Assembly (NCBI GenBank): GCA_900548135.1
Contig: URJC01000100.1
Location: 1 to 8,130 of the forward strand
Length of the DNA stretch: 8,130 bases
From: an uncultured Odoribacter sp.
GTDB taxonomy: Bacteria; Bacteroidota; Bacteroidia; Bacteroidales; Marinifilaceae
Direction: 5' to 3'
Numbering within the stretch: position 1 is the first letter of the stretch; the number at the start of each line of letters is the position of its first letter. Below are positions 1 to 6,324 of the stretch, piece by piece. A program made the position numbers and the translations under genes. The notes under the pieces are model-generated. The model was not told the origin of the DNA. It was given only the letters and a program-made list of their open reading frames with translations, and did not search any database.

Positions 1-695
1 GGTGAATTTGTAAAGGCATTGTCACTTCCTTCTGCCCGGCCTGAGGAAATGGTCTTGGTTCATGATTCTGTTTTATTTTGTTTGCCTGTTTACCGGAAAG
101 CTGCGTACGAGTTATACAGGTTACTCCGGACGGTAATTTCCTGGAAGGGTTTCCCGGACAGAAACCTATAGGAACGAAGGTTATGAATGATCCTTTTTTA
201 ATTATACATGAAAATACTTGCTATTTTATGCCTGTAGGTACGGATACTTTATTCCGGATTGCGGATGGGCAAAAGATTCCTCAATGTTTCTTTGACGGTT
301 TACGGGCTGTGAATGGGGAGCAAGGGAAAGAAACGGGGACAGCTGCAAGCATTTACTATTATAATGCTGATTTTATGTTTGTGCAATTGCGATATTTAAG
401 GCGTATGGAACGGAAGTTTGGAGAAAATGTGTATACTTTCGATGGGGAGCCTGATATGTGTCTGGTATCTTTGGCAGACAGACAGGTGAAAAAAATGAAA
501 GGTATATATGTGGATGAACTGCATTACACCATGACCGATTACGATTTAATGACCTCTGAAAAATATATTTGTCAGGCGATTCGTGCGATGGAATTCAGGG
601 AACATATCCACGCTGATGACATTTCCTATCATTCCTGGTATACTTATATGAAAGATGATGATAATCCGGTGTTGCTAATTGGAAAACGATTTTAA
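1..695 (+). CDS. 6-bladed beta-propeller family protein, C-terminal part, reading frame broken near base 120 (partial, possible pseudogene)
   Basis: The gene enters from the left edge. Bases 1-120 read in frame 1 (GEFVKALSLPSARPEE..., then KAAYELYR), and bases 120-695 read in another frame (VTPDGNFLEGFPGQKP... to a TAA at 693-695). Frame 1 stops at 172-174, and the second frame has stops at 3, 42 and 63, so neither frame covers the region. Joined at base 120 they give a continuous YELYR-VTPDGNFLEGF, which looks like the 'YRL-x-DKDGKxIKSF' strand pattern of Bacteroidota 6-bladed beta-propeller proteins (DUF5128/DUF4934-like). Two later motifs also fit that family: a GTDTLFRI blade, similar to the usual 'DTIYRI', and the closing DNPVLLIGK. 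The family is usually about 350-400 residues, so roughly half is missing to the left. Members are often exported, but the N-terminus is not visible. A TTG start at 78 would give a 205-residue ORF, but I think this is an artefact of the frameshift. The family call is from motif memory, without a search. Confidence 0.7.
118..122 (+). other. apparent -1 frameshift site in the beta-propeller gene
   Basis: Upstream coding sense ends with codons TAC-AGG (115-120), and downstream sense begins with GTT-ACT-CCG starting at base 120, so G120 is shared by both frames. Adding one G here (AGG to AGGG) restores an uninterrupted YR-VTPDG reading. The simplest explanation is loss of one G from a GGG run, either a real mutation or a sequencing or assembly error. 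No classic slippery heptamer (X XXY YYZ) is visible, so programmed frameshifting is unlikely. Confidence 0.6.
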
Positions 696-844
696 ATTTG
701 GCTGGAGTCTGTATTAAGGCCGGCTTGACGAGTATGTTTATATACTGGTCAGCTTACAGAAATATTTTCTGAATAATACCTTCTGTTGTATTACAGACGA
801 GTTTTGCAGCTATTTTGAATACAAAATCTGATTAATAGATCAAT

Positions 845-2194
845 TTAATATTTTAACCATTTCAAAAGTTCTTTCCAGGTGACTTTTTTCCCGTACATCA
901 GGATACCTATCCGGTAGATCCGTCCGGACAACCAGGTAAAAAAGATAAAAGAAGCGACAAGGATTAACATCGAACAAATCAATTCCCAACCCGGTACTCC
1001 GAAAGGAATACGGACTAACATAACGATGGGTGAGGTGAATGGGATCAGCGAACTCCAGAATACCAGAGGAGATTCCGGGCTTTTCATTGCTGCAAAACCG
1101 ATGTATAATCCGACAACGAGAACTATAGAAAGCGGGGTGAGAAATTGTTGGGAATCGGTTTCGTTGTCGACGGCAGCTCCTATGGCCGCAAAAAGGGAGG
1201 CATACAACAGGTAACCTCCAATAAAATAGAATAAGAATGCACCCAGAAATTGGGCTATGAAAAGGGGATCTATTGTCATAGCAATCTGTTGAATCATTTG
1301 TAATTGTTCGGTGCTTAGATGACCTGTACCCGCCATTTCTGTCATATTGCCTGTTAAGTTACCTGCATTTCTGAGAGCTTCCAGATCCAGACCAGGTAAA
1401 AAGAAGGCCTGCATAATCAGAATAAGTAATATCCCGAATACAACCCAGATCAGGAACTGTACTAAACCAACTGCTGCTACTCCGATAATCTTGCCCAATA
1501 AAAATTGAAAAGGTTTCACAGAAGACACCAGTACTTCAATGATACGGTTGGTCTTTTCTTCAATAACTCCTTTCATGACCTGTGAAGCATACATGAAGAT
1601 GAAAATATAAATAATCATACCGGCAACCAGGCCGATGGCTGAGGCTATTTCTGATGAACTTTCTTTGGCTTCTCCGGTATCTTCTGACACTTTCAGTGTA
1701 CGGACCAGTACAGGCGTATATGTACTAGCCAGTTTTTGTTCCAGATCCGGGATGTTTGATTCTTCGATGATTACAGCCCGTTTGATGTCTTCTATTTTTT
1801 TTCTTAGCTGGGCAGTTATTTCATTTTTCAATTCCATCGGGACCTGGGAAAAAGAATAAATGGGGATTTCCGGATTACTCATGATATTTTCGGGAATCCA
1901 AATGATGGCATAATAGTTATTTTCTTTTAAGAATTTAGGGGCTGTATTTTCTGTAATACTGGAATCTGTCTCATCGAAAGTGGTATTATTAATCTTTGTG
2001 AATGGATTCTCAATTGCAGATTGATTCACGACGGCAATTTTTCTTTCCTGGGTATCATTTTTGAGGAGCATCCACATTAAGAAAGCATAAAATCCGGCAA
2101 GTAGGATGGGGACCACCAGGGTCAGTATTAAAAAACTTTTTTTACGGACCCGGGTCGTGAATTCGCGGCCTATAATGATGAGAGTCTTATTCAT
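845..2194 (-). CDS. ABC-2 type transporter permease (NatB-like)
   Basis: This is a 449-residue integral membrane subunit of an ABC exporter, partner of the ATPase encoded 61 bp upstream. The topology is typical of the ABC-2 (PF12698-type) family. A basic N-terminus (to about residue 20) leads into a first membrane helix at about 21-43. A large extracytoplasmic domain (about 45-183) follows, then a cluster of helices at about 184-206, 231-262, 311-340, 351-370, 380-396 and 402-424. The cytoplasmic family motif EEKTNRIIEVLVSS at 212-225, followed by KPFQFLLGK, is the strongest identifier of the NatB-like branch. A Gly/Thr/Met-rich stretch at about 270-305 separates two helices. Length is normal, the start is ATG, and the C-terminus is basic (KKVTWKELLKWLKY). 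NatB itself exports Na+, but relatives handle other substrates, and the substrate is not readable here. The gene converges with the beta-propeller gene across a 149-bp gap. That gap holds only short AT-rich hairpins, such as 757-771, and no clear U-tract terminator. Confidence 0.92.
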   Translation of the reverse strand: MNKTLIIIGREFTTRVRKKSFLILTLVVPILLAGFYAFLMWMLLKNDTQERKIAVVNQSAIENPFTKINNTTFDETDSSITENTAPKFLKENNYYAIIWIPENIMSNPEIPIYSFSQVPMELKNEITAQLRKKIEDIKRAVIIEESNIPDLEQKLASTYTPVLVRTLKVSEDTGEAKESSSEIASAIGLVAGMIIYIFIFMYASQVMKGVIEEKTNRIIEVLVSSVKPFQFLLGKIIGVAAVGLVQFLIWVVFGILLILIMQAFFLPGLDLEALRNAGNLTGNMTEMAGTGHLSTEQLQMIQQIAMTIDPLFIAQFLGAFLFYFIGGYLLYASLFAAIGAAVDNETDSQQFLTPLSIVLVVGLYIGFAAMKSPESPLVFWSSLIPFTSPIVMLVRIPFGVPGWELICSMLILVASFIFFTWLSGRIYRIGILMYGKKVTWKELLKWLKY

Positions 2195-2255
2195 TTCAGA
2201 TTTATAATTTTGAATTTGCGATTCAGATCGGTAGAGAATATATTTTACAAGCGAC

Positions 2256-3191
2256 TTAATCGTTTATCGTTATGTTTCCTTCTTTAACTAATTTGATAAA
2301 AATATCGTTCATGCCCGGAATAATCTTTTGATAAGAGATGATATCCGTCTTGTCCAGTAATCTCCGAAGTAAAGTATTGGTTGGGCAAGCTTCCAGGCGT
2401 TGCAGGATCACTTCATGCTGCCCGTCTTCCGGTTTATCGCTCAGAAGTTCATATTCTGTTCCGATAATTTCCTGAAGTTGCAATCCGGGCTGATATTTAC
2501 ACACCAATTGATAGGTGTTATTGGCATATTTATTGCGTATCTGGTTGATCGGTCCTTCAATAATTTTTTTAGATTTATTGATCAGGGCTATGTGGCTACA
2601 GATTTCTTCTACTGAGGCCATATTGTGGGTTGAAAAAATGATGGTAGTGCCTTTTTTACGTAATTCCAGAATTTCTTTTTTTAGTAATTCCACGTTAATG
2701 GGGTCGAAACCGCTGAAAGGCTCATCGAAGATCAGCATTTCCGGTTCATGTAAAACCGTTGTGATAAACTGTACTTTTTGGGCCATCCCCTTGGATAATT
2801 CTTCAACTTTTCTGTCCCACCATTCTTCTATCCCGAATTTTTCGAACCAGGCTTTTAATTGTTGGATGGCATCATGTTTACTGACTCCTTTCAAACGGGC
2901 CAGGTAAACAGCCTGTTCGCCAACTTTCATTTTTTTATATAATCCCCTTTCTTCCGGAAGGTAACCAATGCGGTTCATGTCGGCAGGTTCCAGTTTACGT
3001 CCTTTAAAGAATAACTCGCCGGAATCCGGACCGGTGATTTGGTTAATAATGCGGATCAGGGATGTTTTCCCGGCGCCATTAGGACCTAGTAAGCCGTAAA
3101 TCGATCCCTCGGGAATTTCAATGGACACATGATCCAATGCCCGGTGGTTGGCATAGTTTTTTATAATATTTCTGGCTACAAAAAAACTCAT
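2256..3191 (-). CDS. ABC transporter ATP-binding protein (NatA-like, with C-terminal DUF4162-like region)
   Basis: This is the 311-residue ATPase subunit that powers the downstream permease. Nucleotide-binding motifs occur in order. Walker A is GPNGAGKT at residues 36-43. The Q-loop region is IGYLPEERGLY at 75-85, where the usual Gln is absent, as is common in this ATPase branch. The signature is LSKGMAQKVQF at 132-142, in place of LSGGQ. Walker B and the catalytic Glu are MLIFDEP at 152-158, the D-loop is GFDP at 161-164, and the switch His is in STHNM at 187-191. Residues from about 225 to the end form an extra C-terminal domain of the DUF4162 type that commonly follows NatA-like ATPases. 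The ATG start at 3189-3191 puts the first beta-strand (FFVARNIIKNY) at the expected place. The gene order, ATPase then permease with a 61-bp gap on the same strand, indicates an operon. No TAnnTTTG box is visible in the 99 bp upstream, so it may be read through from the biotin carrier gene. The substrate is unknown. Confidence 0.94.
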   Translation of the reverse strand: MSFFVARNIIKNYANHRALDHVSIEIPEGSIYGLLGPNGAGKTSLIRIINQITGPDSGELFFKGRKLEPADMNRIGYLPEERGLYKKMKVGEQAVYLARLKGVSKHDAIQQLKAWFEKFGIEEWWDRKVEELSKGMAQKVQFITTVLHEPEMLIFDEPFSGFDPINVELLKKEILELRKKGTTIIFSTHNMASVEEICSHIALINKSKKIIEGPINQIRNKYANNTYQLVCKYQPGLQLQEIIGTEYELLSDKPEDGQHEVILQRLEACPTNTLLRRLLDKTDIISYQKIIPGMNDIFIKLVKEGNITIND

Positions 3192-3245
3192 AATAATAGG
3201 CTAAAAATGAAAGTGCCGATCTGTTAATATGGAATGTGGTCAAGT

Positions 3246-3277
3246 GACACATTGACATATTAGCACACCAGCACATA
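3246..3277. repeat. imperfect 8-bp tandem repeat tract, four units
   Basis: Four adjoining 8-mers read GACACATT (3246-3253), GACATATT (3254-3261), AGCACACC (3262-3269) and AGCACATA (3270-3277) on the + strand. They share a purine-rich start and a central CAC or CAT, and they fall in two sub-types, two copies each. The tract lies in the 99-bp gap between the biotin carrier stop and the ABC ATPase start. Similar 'gtgctaatgtgtcaatgtg'-like intergenic runs occur in other Bacteroidales genomes, as I recall. Function is unknown. Confidence 0.5.
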
Positions 3278-3290
3278 ATAGAAGCTCATT

Positions 3291-3617
3291 TTAGACTGCT
3301 TCATTTTCTTCCATTTCGATCATCAACGCTCCTTTGGGAATTTTATCCCCGGGAGTAACGTAGATTTTCTTAATTTTTCCACTGAAAGGAGCGCTTAGTT
3401 TATTGTTCATTTTCATGGCCTGAAGGGTAAGTAAAACCTCTCCTTCCTGAACAACTTGTCCCTCTTTTACTTCAATATGCATAATGGTTCCTGGAATATG
3501 GGAAGCCAGTAAATAGGGATTCGGTTCTTCCCATCTTTTCCGGTTTATCCATTTCTGGGTAAGCTGGGTTTTATATTCCACGCCATTCAGCATGAATTTT
3601 TCAAGTTTTGCTGTCAT
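3291..3617 (-). CDS. biotin carboxyl carrier protein (biotin/lipoyl attachment domain)
   Basis: This is a stand-alone biotin carrier of 108 residues that shuttles carboxybiotin between partner enzyme subunits in the cytoplasm. Numbering is from the ATG at 3617. Residues 23-34 (WINRKRWEEPNP) form a charged lead-in, and the biotinyl domain runs from about 38 to 102. IPGTI at 41-45 marks the first hammerhead strand. The biotinylation motif is AMKM at 67-70, with Lys69 as acceptor (codon 3411-3413), and SAPFSGKI and PGDKIPKGALMIEME close the fold. The family in Bacteroidota sits with acyl-CoA carboxylase or methylmalonyl-CoA decarboxylase subunits, and here the carboxyltransferase gene is 165 bp upstream. 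A longer frame from a TTG at 3665 would add 16 residues. I reject it because that codon overlaps a perfect -7 promoter box at 3663-3670, and because ATG 3617 has a GAGGA about 8 bases before it. No biotin carboxylase is fused or adjacent. Confidence 0.9.
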   Translation of the reverse strand: MTAKLEKFMLNGVEYKTQLTQKWINRKRWEEPNPYLLASHIPGTIMHIEVKEGQVVQEGEVLLTLQAMKMNNKLSAPFSGKIKKIYVTPGDKIPKGALMIEMEENEAV

Positions 3618-3662
3618 TTTACTTCCTCGTTTTACATTTAAAATGGAGCTTTTGCTCTGGTT

Positions 3663-3670
3663 CAAAGATA
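3663..3670 (-). promoter_or_regulatory. Bacteroidota -7 promoter box (TATCTTTG) for the biotin carrier gene
   Basis: On the - strand this reads TATCTTTG, a perfect match to the Bacteroidota sigma-70 -7 element TAnnTTTG. It lies 45 bp before ATG 3617, which would give a leader of about 40 nt. A TTTG at 3686-3689 (- strand) is only 15 bp away rather than the usual 19-21, so the -33 element is weak or absent. The carrier gene, and perhaps the ABC genes behind it, may therefore have their own start rather than relying on the carboxyltransferase transcript. Confidence 0.55.
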
Positions 3671-3702
3671 TTCACAAAAAAGAAACAAAGAATTTGAATT
3701 AG

Positions 3703-3752
3703 CTGCGACGCTTTTTTACAGTTAGCGACTAGCTGGTAAAAAGCGTCTGCAG
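3703..3752. repeat. 50-nt near-perfect inverted repeat (long hairpin) between the carboxyltransferase and carrier genes
   Basis: The arms pair almost end to end. CTGC (3703-3706) pairs with GCAG (3749-3752), and GACGC (3707-3711) with GCGTC (3743-3747). T-tract 3713-3717 pairs with A-tract 3738-3742, A3718 with T3737, and CAGTTAG (3719-3725) with CTAGCTG (3729-3735), leaving loop CGA (3726-3728). That is 22 pairs with single-base bulges at 3712, 3736 and 3748 and one T-G pair (3722/3732). It starts 31 bp past the carboxyltransferase stop, which suits a transcript end. However, no U-tract follows directly on the - strand, and the A/T run lies inside the stem. It could be a 3' stabilising hairpin, an unusual terminator, or a REP-like element. 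Confidence 0.6.
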
Positions 3753-3782
3753 GTTCTGTCTTTCGTGAATCGTATCTGCTGT

Positions 3783-5327
3783 TTAGAACGGAGGAATTCC
3801 GTGTTTCTTCGCAGGTGTCATTACCGTCTTGTTACCGGAAACTTCGATAGAATGTTTCAGCAGAAGGCGTGTTTCTGACGGTTCAATAACAGAATCGATA
3901 TATCCTTTAGAAGCTGCAACATAAGGATTGGCAAATTTTTCACGGTATTCAGCAACCTTTTGTTTGCGGGTTTCTTCCGGATGGGCAGATTCTTTGATCT
4001 CTTTGCGGAAAATAATATTGGCAGCACCTTCCGGGCCCATTACTGCGATTTCAGCTGTTGGCCAGGCAAACATGAAATCTGCTTTCAGGTGACGGGAGTT
4101 CATGGCAATGTAACCTCCGCCATAAGCTTTACGCAGGATGACAGTTACTTTTGGCACGGTAGCTTCACTATATGCATATAAAACTTTGGCTCCGTGACGG
4201 ATAACACCCATGTATTCCTGTTCAACACCTGGTAAATATCCTGGCATATCTTCGAATGTCACAATGGGGATATTGAAAGCATCGCAAAAACGGATAAAAC
4301 GTCCGGCTTTATCAGCAGAGTCGCAATCCAATACTCCGGCTAATACCAACGGTTGGTTCGCTACAAAACCAATGGTTTCGCCATCAATACGTCCGAACCC
4401 GACCACGATATTCTGCGCAAAATTCTCCTGTACCTCAAAGAAATCGGAATCATCTGCAACTGCTTTAATAATATCGCGGACATCGTAAGGCTGGGTAGGA
4501 TCGGCAGGTAAGATTTTTTCGATGTTGTATTCTGCTTTCGGAGCTTTAGCCGGAAAGGCTTTTGCTTTACGTTGGTTGTTCCAGGGAATGAAAGTTAACA
4601 ATTTTTTTATTTGTTCGAAGCATTCTGGTTCTGTTGAAGCAAAGAAATGAGCATTACCACTAACGCAGGCATGAACCCGTGCTCCTCCCAGATCCTCCAT
4701 GCTTACTTCTTCTCCTAATACTGTTTTTACCACTTCGGGGCCTGTGATAAACATCTTGGAGATGTTGTCCACAACGAAAACGAAGTCGGTCAGGGCAGGA
4801 GAATAAACCGCACCACCAGCGCAAGGTCCTAGTATAACAGATAATTGAGGAATAACACCGGAGGCTTGGGTGTTCCGGAAAAAGATCTCCCCATAACCAG
4901 CCAATGAATCCACTCCTTCCTGGATACGGGCTCCACCTGAATCGTTGATACCGATAATCGGCATACGCATTTTGATGGCATGATCCATGATTTTGGTGAT
5001 TTTACGTGCATGCATCAGTCCCAAAGACCCTCCTGCAACTGTAAAATCCTGTGCATAAATAGCAACTGGTTCTCCATACACTGTTCCGGTGCCGATTACA
5101 ACACCATCGCCGTGAAGAACCTTTTTATCCATATCAAAATCTTTAGATTGGTGCTCTACGAACATGTCGTACTCATGGAAAGAACCTTTGTCCAGTATCC
5201 CCTCAATACGCTCACGGGCTGTAAGTTTTCCCATTGCAGCCTGCTTTTTAATAGCATCTTCGCCACCACCCTGAAGTACAATCTCTTTCCTTTTTCTTAA
5301 GTCAAGAATATTTCTTTTAAGTGACAT
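3783..5327 (-). CDS. mmdA: acyl-CoA carboxylase / methylmalonyl-CoA decarboxylase carboxyltransferase subunit (MmdA/PccB-type)
   Basis: This is a 514-residue biotin-dependent carboxyltransferase that moves a carboxyl group between carboxybiotin and an acyl-CoA. Length and architecture are those of MmdA, PccB and transcarboxylase 12S: two crotonase-fold halves. The N-terminal half (about 30-270) carries AGGSLG at 98-103, GGARIQEG at 131-138 and the oxyanion-hole segment GPCAGGA at 167-173. The C-terminal half (about 275-505) carries FEDMPGYLPG at 358-367, the second oxyanion segment KAYGGGY at 400-406, and AWPTAEIAVMGPEGAANI at 421-438. The residue after GGGY is Ile407. In actinobacterial PccB an Asp here favours propionyl-CoA, whereas MmdA and transcarboxylase-type enzymes carry a hydrophobic residue, so the MmdA label is favoured. 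In Bacteroidales this enzyme serves the methylmalonyl-CoA to propionyl-CoA branch. The ATG start at 5325-5327 gives the usual MSLKRNI-DLRKRK opening. The biotin carrier follows on the same strand, but no biotin carboxylase or membrane decarboxylase subunit is present, so decarboxylase versus carboxylase remains open. Confidence 0.9.
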   Translation of the reverse strand: MSLKRNILDLRKRKEIVLQGGGEDAIKKQAAMGKLTARERIEGILDKGSFHEYDMFVEHQSKDFDMDKKVLHGDGVVIGTGTVYGEPVAIYAQDFTVAGGSLGLMHARKITKIMDHAIKMRMPIIGINDSGGARIQEGVDSLAGYGEIFFRNTQASGVIPQLSVILGPCAGGAVYSPALTDFVFVVDNISKMFITGPEVVKTVLGEEVSMEDLGGARVHACVSGNAHFFASTEPECFEQIKKLLTFIPWNNQRKAKAFPAKAPKAEYNIEKILPADPTQPYDVRDIIKAVADDSDFFEVQENFAQNIVVGFGRIDGETIGFVANQPLVLAGVLDCDSADKAGRFIRFCDAFNIPIVTFEDMPGYLPGVEQEYMGVIRHGAKVLYAYSEATVPKVTVILRKAYGGGYIAMNSRHLKADFMFAWPTAEIAVMGPEGAANIIFRKEIKESAHPEETRKQKVAEYREKFANPYVAASKGYIDSVIEPSETRLLLKHSIEVSGNKTVMTPAKKHGIPPF

Positions 5328-5524
5328 AGTAATTTATTTTGTTAATTAATTGTGTGTTTTTTGTTCAGAAATTTACACACCATTCAAACTGCAAGATTAC
5401 AGAAAAAAAATGATTTATAAAATACTTTTTTATTAGACTAAACGGTATGTTCAAGTAGGATAAGGTTTTGGGATTGTTTTTTTAACGATTTATTTTATTT
5501 TTTTCACAATCAGGATCCTTTAAA
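5328..5524. promoter_or_regulatory. divergent promoter region between the carboxyltransferase and oxidoreductase genes
   Basis: This 197-bp AT-rich gap separates two divergent starts, so it must hold promoters for both. For the + strand gene, TTTG at 5467-5470 followed after 20 bp by TATTTTAT at 5491-5498 is a loose match to TTTG-N19-21-TAnnTTTG. An overlapping alternative is ATTG 5473-5476 with TATTTTTT 5496-5503. For the - strand gene, the best -7 candidate is TAATCTTG (complement of 5392-5399, one mismatch) with no clear -33 partner. GTGTGT at 5352-5357 and ACACAC at 5375-5380 form a 6-bp inverted repeat in the likely carboxyltransferase leader. No gene or known riboswitch is visible. Confidence 0.35.
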
Positions 5525-6208
5525 ATGGATAACAACTCTCATGGAAGTACGTTTAATCTGAACAGAATGATAAATAAAAAAGTTATGGAAAAAGAAAAAC
5601 AAACGAGGATGGGGCGTTTAAATCACCTGATTATTTATTGTAATCCTAATCCGAAATCTTTGAGTGCCGCATACCGGGATGCTTTGGTTGAACTTACAGA
5701 ACTTTCTGATAATCCAGTTAATGTGAGGGATTTATATAATATAGGTTTTCATCCGGTCCTGGAAATGAATGATTTCGAAGCGGTAAAACATGGGCAGATA
5801 CCGGCAGAAGTAAAAGTGGAACAGGATTATATCCAATGGGCTAATTTACTGACTTTTGTGTATCCTGTTTGGTGGACCGGGATGCCGGCCTTATTGAAAG
5901 GATATATAGACCGGGTATTTTCTAAGGGCTTTGCTTATATGATGGACGAGCAGGGACATTTGCAAGGCCTTTTAAAAGAGAAAAAGGTTGTTATCTTAAG
6001 TAATATGGGGTCCCCATATAAATATTATGATAAAACAGGAATGTTAAAATCTTTGAAACAGACTAGTGATGAAGGTATTTTTGAGTTTTGCGGCATGCAG
6101 GTTTTGGAACATCGCTTTTTCGGGCATCTGGATGCAGCTTCAAAAGCCGAACAGGAAGGACATATTGATGCTCTCAAATTGATATATGATAAAATCTTAA
6201 AAAGCTAA
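5525..6208 (+). CDS. NAD(P)H-dependent oxidoreductase, flavodoxin-like fold (NQO/KefF/MdaB type)
   Basis: This is a flavoprotein of the Flavodoxin_2 (PF02525) family, expected to use FAD or FMN to pass electrons from NAD(P)H to quinones or other small acceptors in the cytoplasm. Numbering is from the ATG at 5525. NHLIIYCNPNPKSLSAAY at 33-50 is the first beta-strand and the flavin-phosphate loop. NVRDLYNIGFHPVL at 66-79 is the usual second strand. The family hallmark is FVYPVWWTGMPALLKGYIDR at 111-130, followed by VFSKGFAY at 131-138. VVILSNMGSP (155-164) and the C-terminal FCGMQVLEHRFFG (188-200) complete the fold. The start is uncertain. Family members normally open within a few residues of the first strand, so ATG 5609 (199 residues) or ATG 5585 (207 residues) fits better than ATG 5525, which adds a charged, low-complexity 28-residue extension. 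The gene is monocistronic and diverges from the carboxyltransferase gene. Physiological substrate is not evident. Confidence 0.88.
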   Translation: MDNNSHGSTFNLNRMINKKVMEKEKQTRMGRLNHLIIYCNPNPKSLSAAYRDALVELTELSDNPVNVRDLYNIGFHPVLEMNDFEAVKHGQIPAEVKVEQDYIQWANLLTFVYPVWWTGMPALLKGYIDRVFSKGFAYMMDEQGHLQGLLKEKKVVILSNMGSPYKYYDKTGMLKSLKQTSDEGIFEFCGMQVLEHRFFGHLDAASKAEQEGHIDALKLIYDKILKS

Positions 6209-6324
6209 ATACCTTATTCTTTCAGATGAGTGGAGAAAATACCGGATTTTTGATTTAGATTTATGGTTGAACGTGAATTTGTAACATTGCAGTTTGCCTG
6301 TCAGTTGAAACCATGAATCGTAAA

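Noticed and set aside
78..695. A complete 205-residue protein starting at TTG 78
   Set aside because: Frame 1 upstream carries family-like sequence up to base 120, and the Cys-rich residues read from the TTG frame between 78 and 119 do not resemble the family. The start is an artefact of the frameshift.
696..844. Terminator between the convergent beta-propeller and permease genes
   Set aside because: Only short stems are present (731-746, 757-771, 782-797), AT-rich and without a following U-tract on either strand, so I do not call a terminator.
2515..2907. A 130-codon open frame on the + strand
   Set aside because: It lies entirely antisense to the ABC ATPase motifs and has no recognisable domain. 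The same applies to the + strand frames at 3960-4181, 4210-4488 and 4980-5300 inside the carboxyltransferase gene.
845..3191. The ABC pair as a specific antibiotic-resistance or bacteriocin-immunity exporter
   Set aside because: No biosynthetic, precursor or regulatory gene lies nearby. The NatAB-like sequence alone does not identify a substrate.
3618..3665. A 16-residue N-terminal extension of the biotin carrier from TTG 3665
   Set aside because: The TTG overlaps a perfect -7 promoter box, the extension has no family resemblance, and ATG 3617 has a GAGGA upstream.
6209..6324. Terminator between the convergent oxidoreductase and DUF4251 genes
   Set aside because: ATGGTT (6263-6268) and AACCAT (6309-6314) are complementary but 40 nt apart, with no U-tract. 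This is too weak to support.
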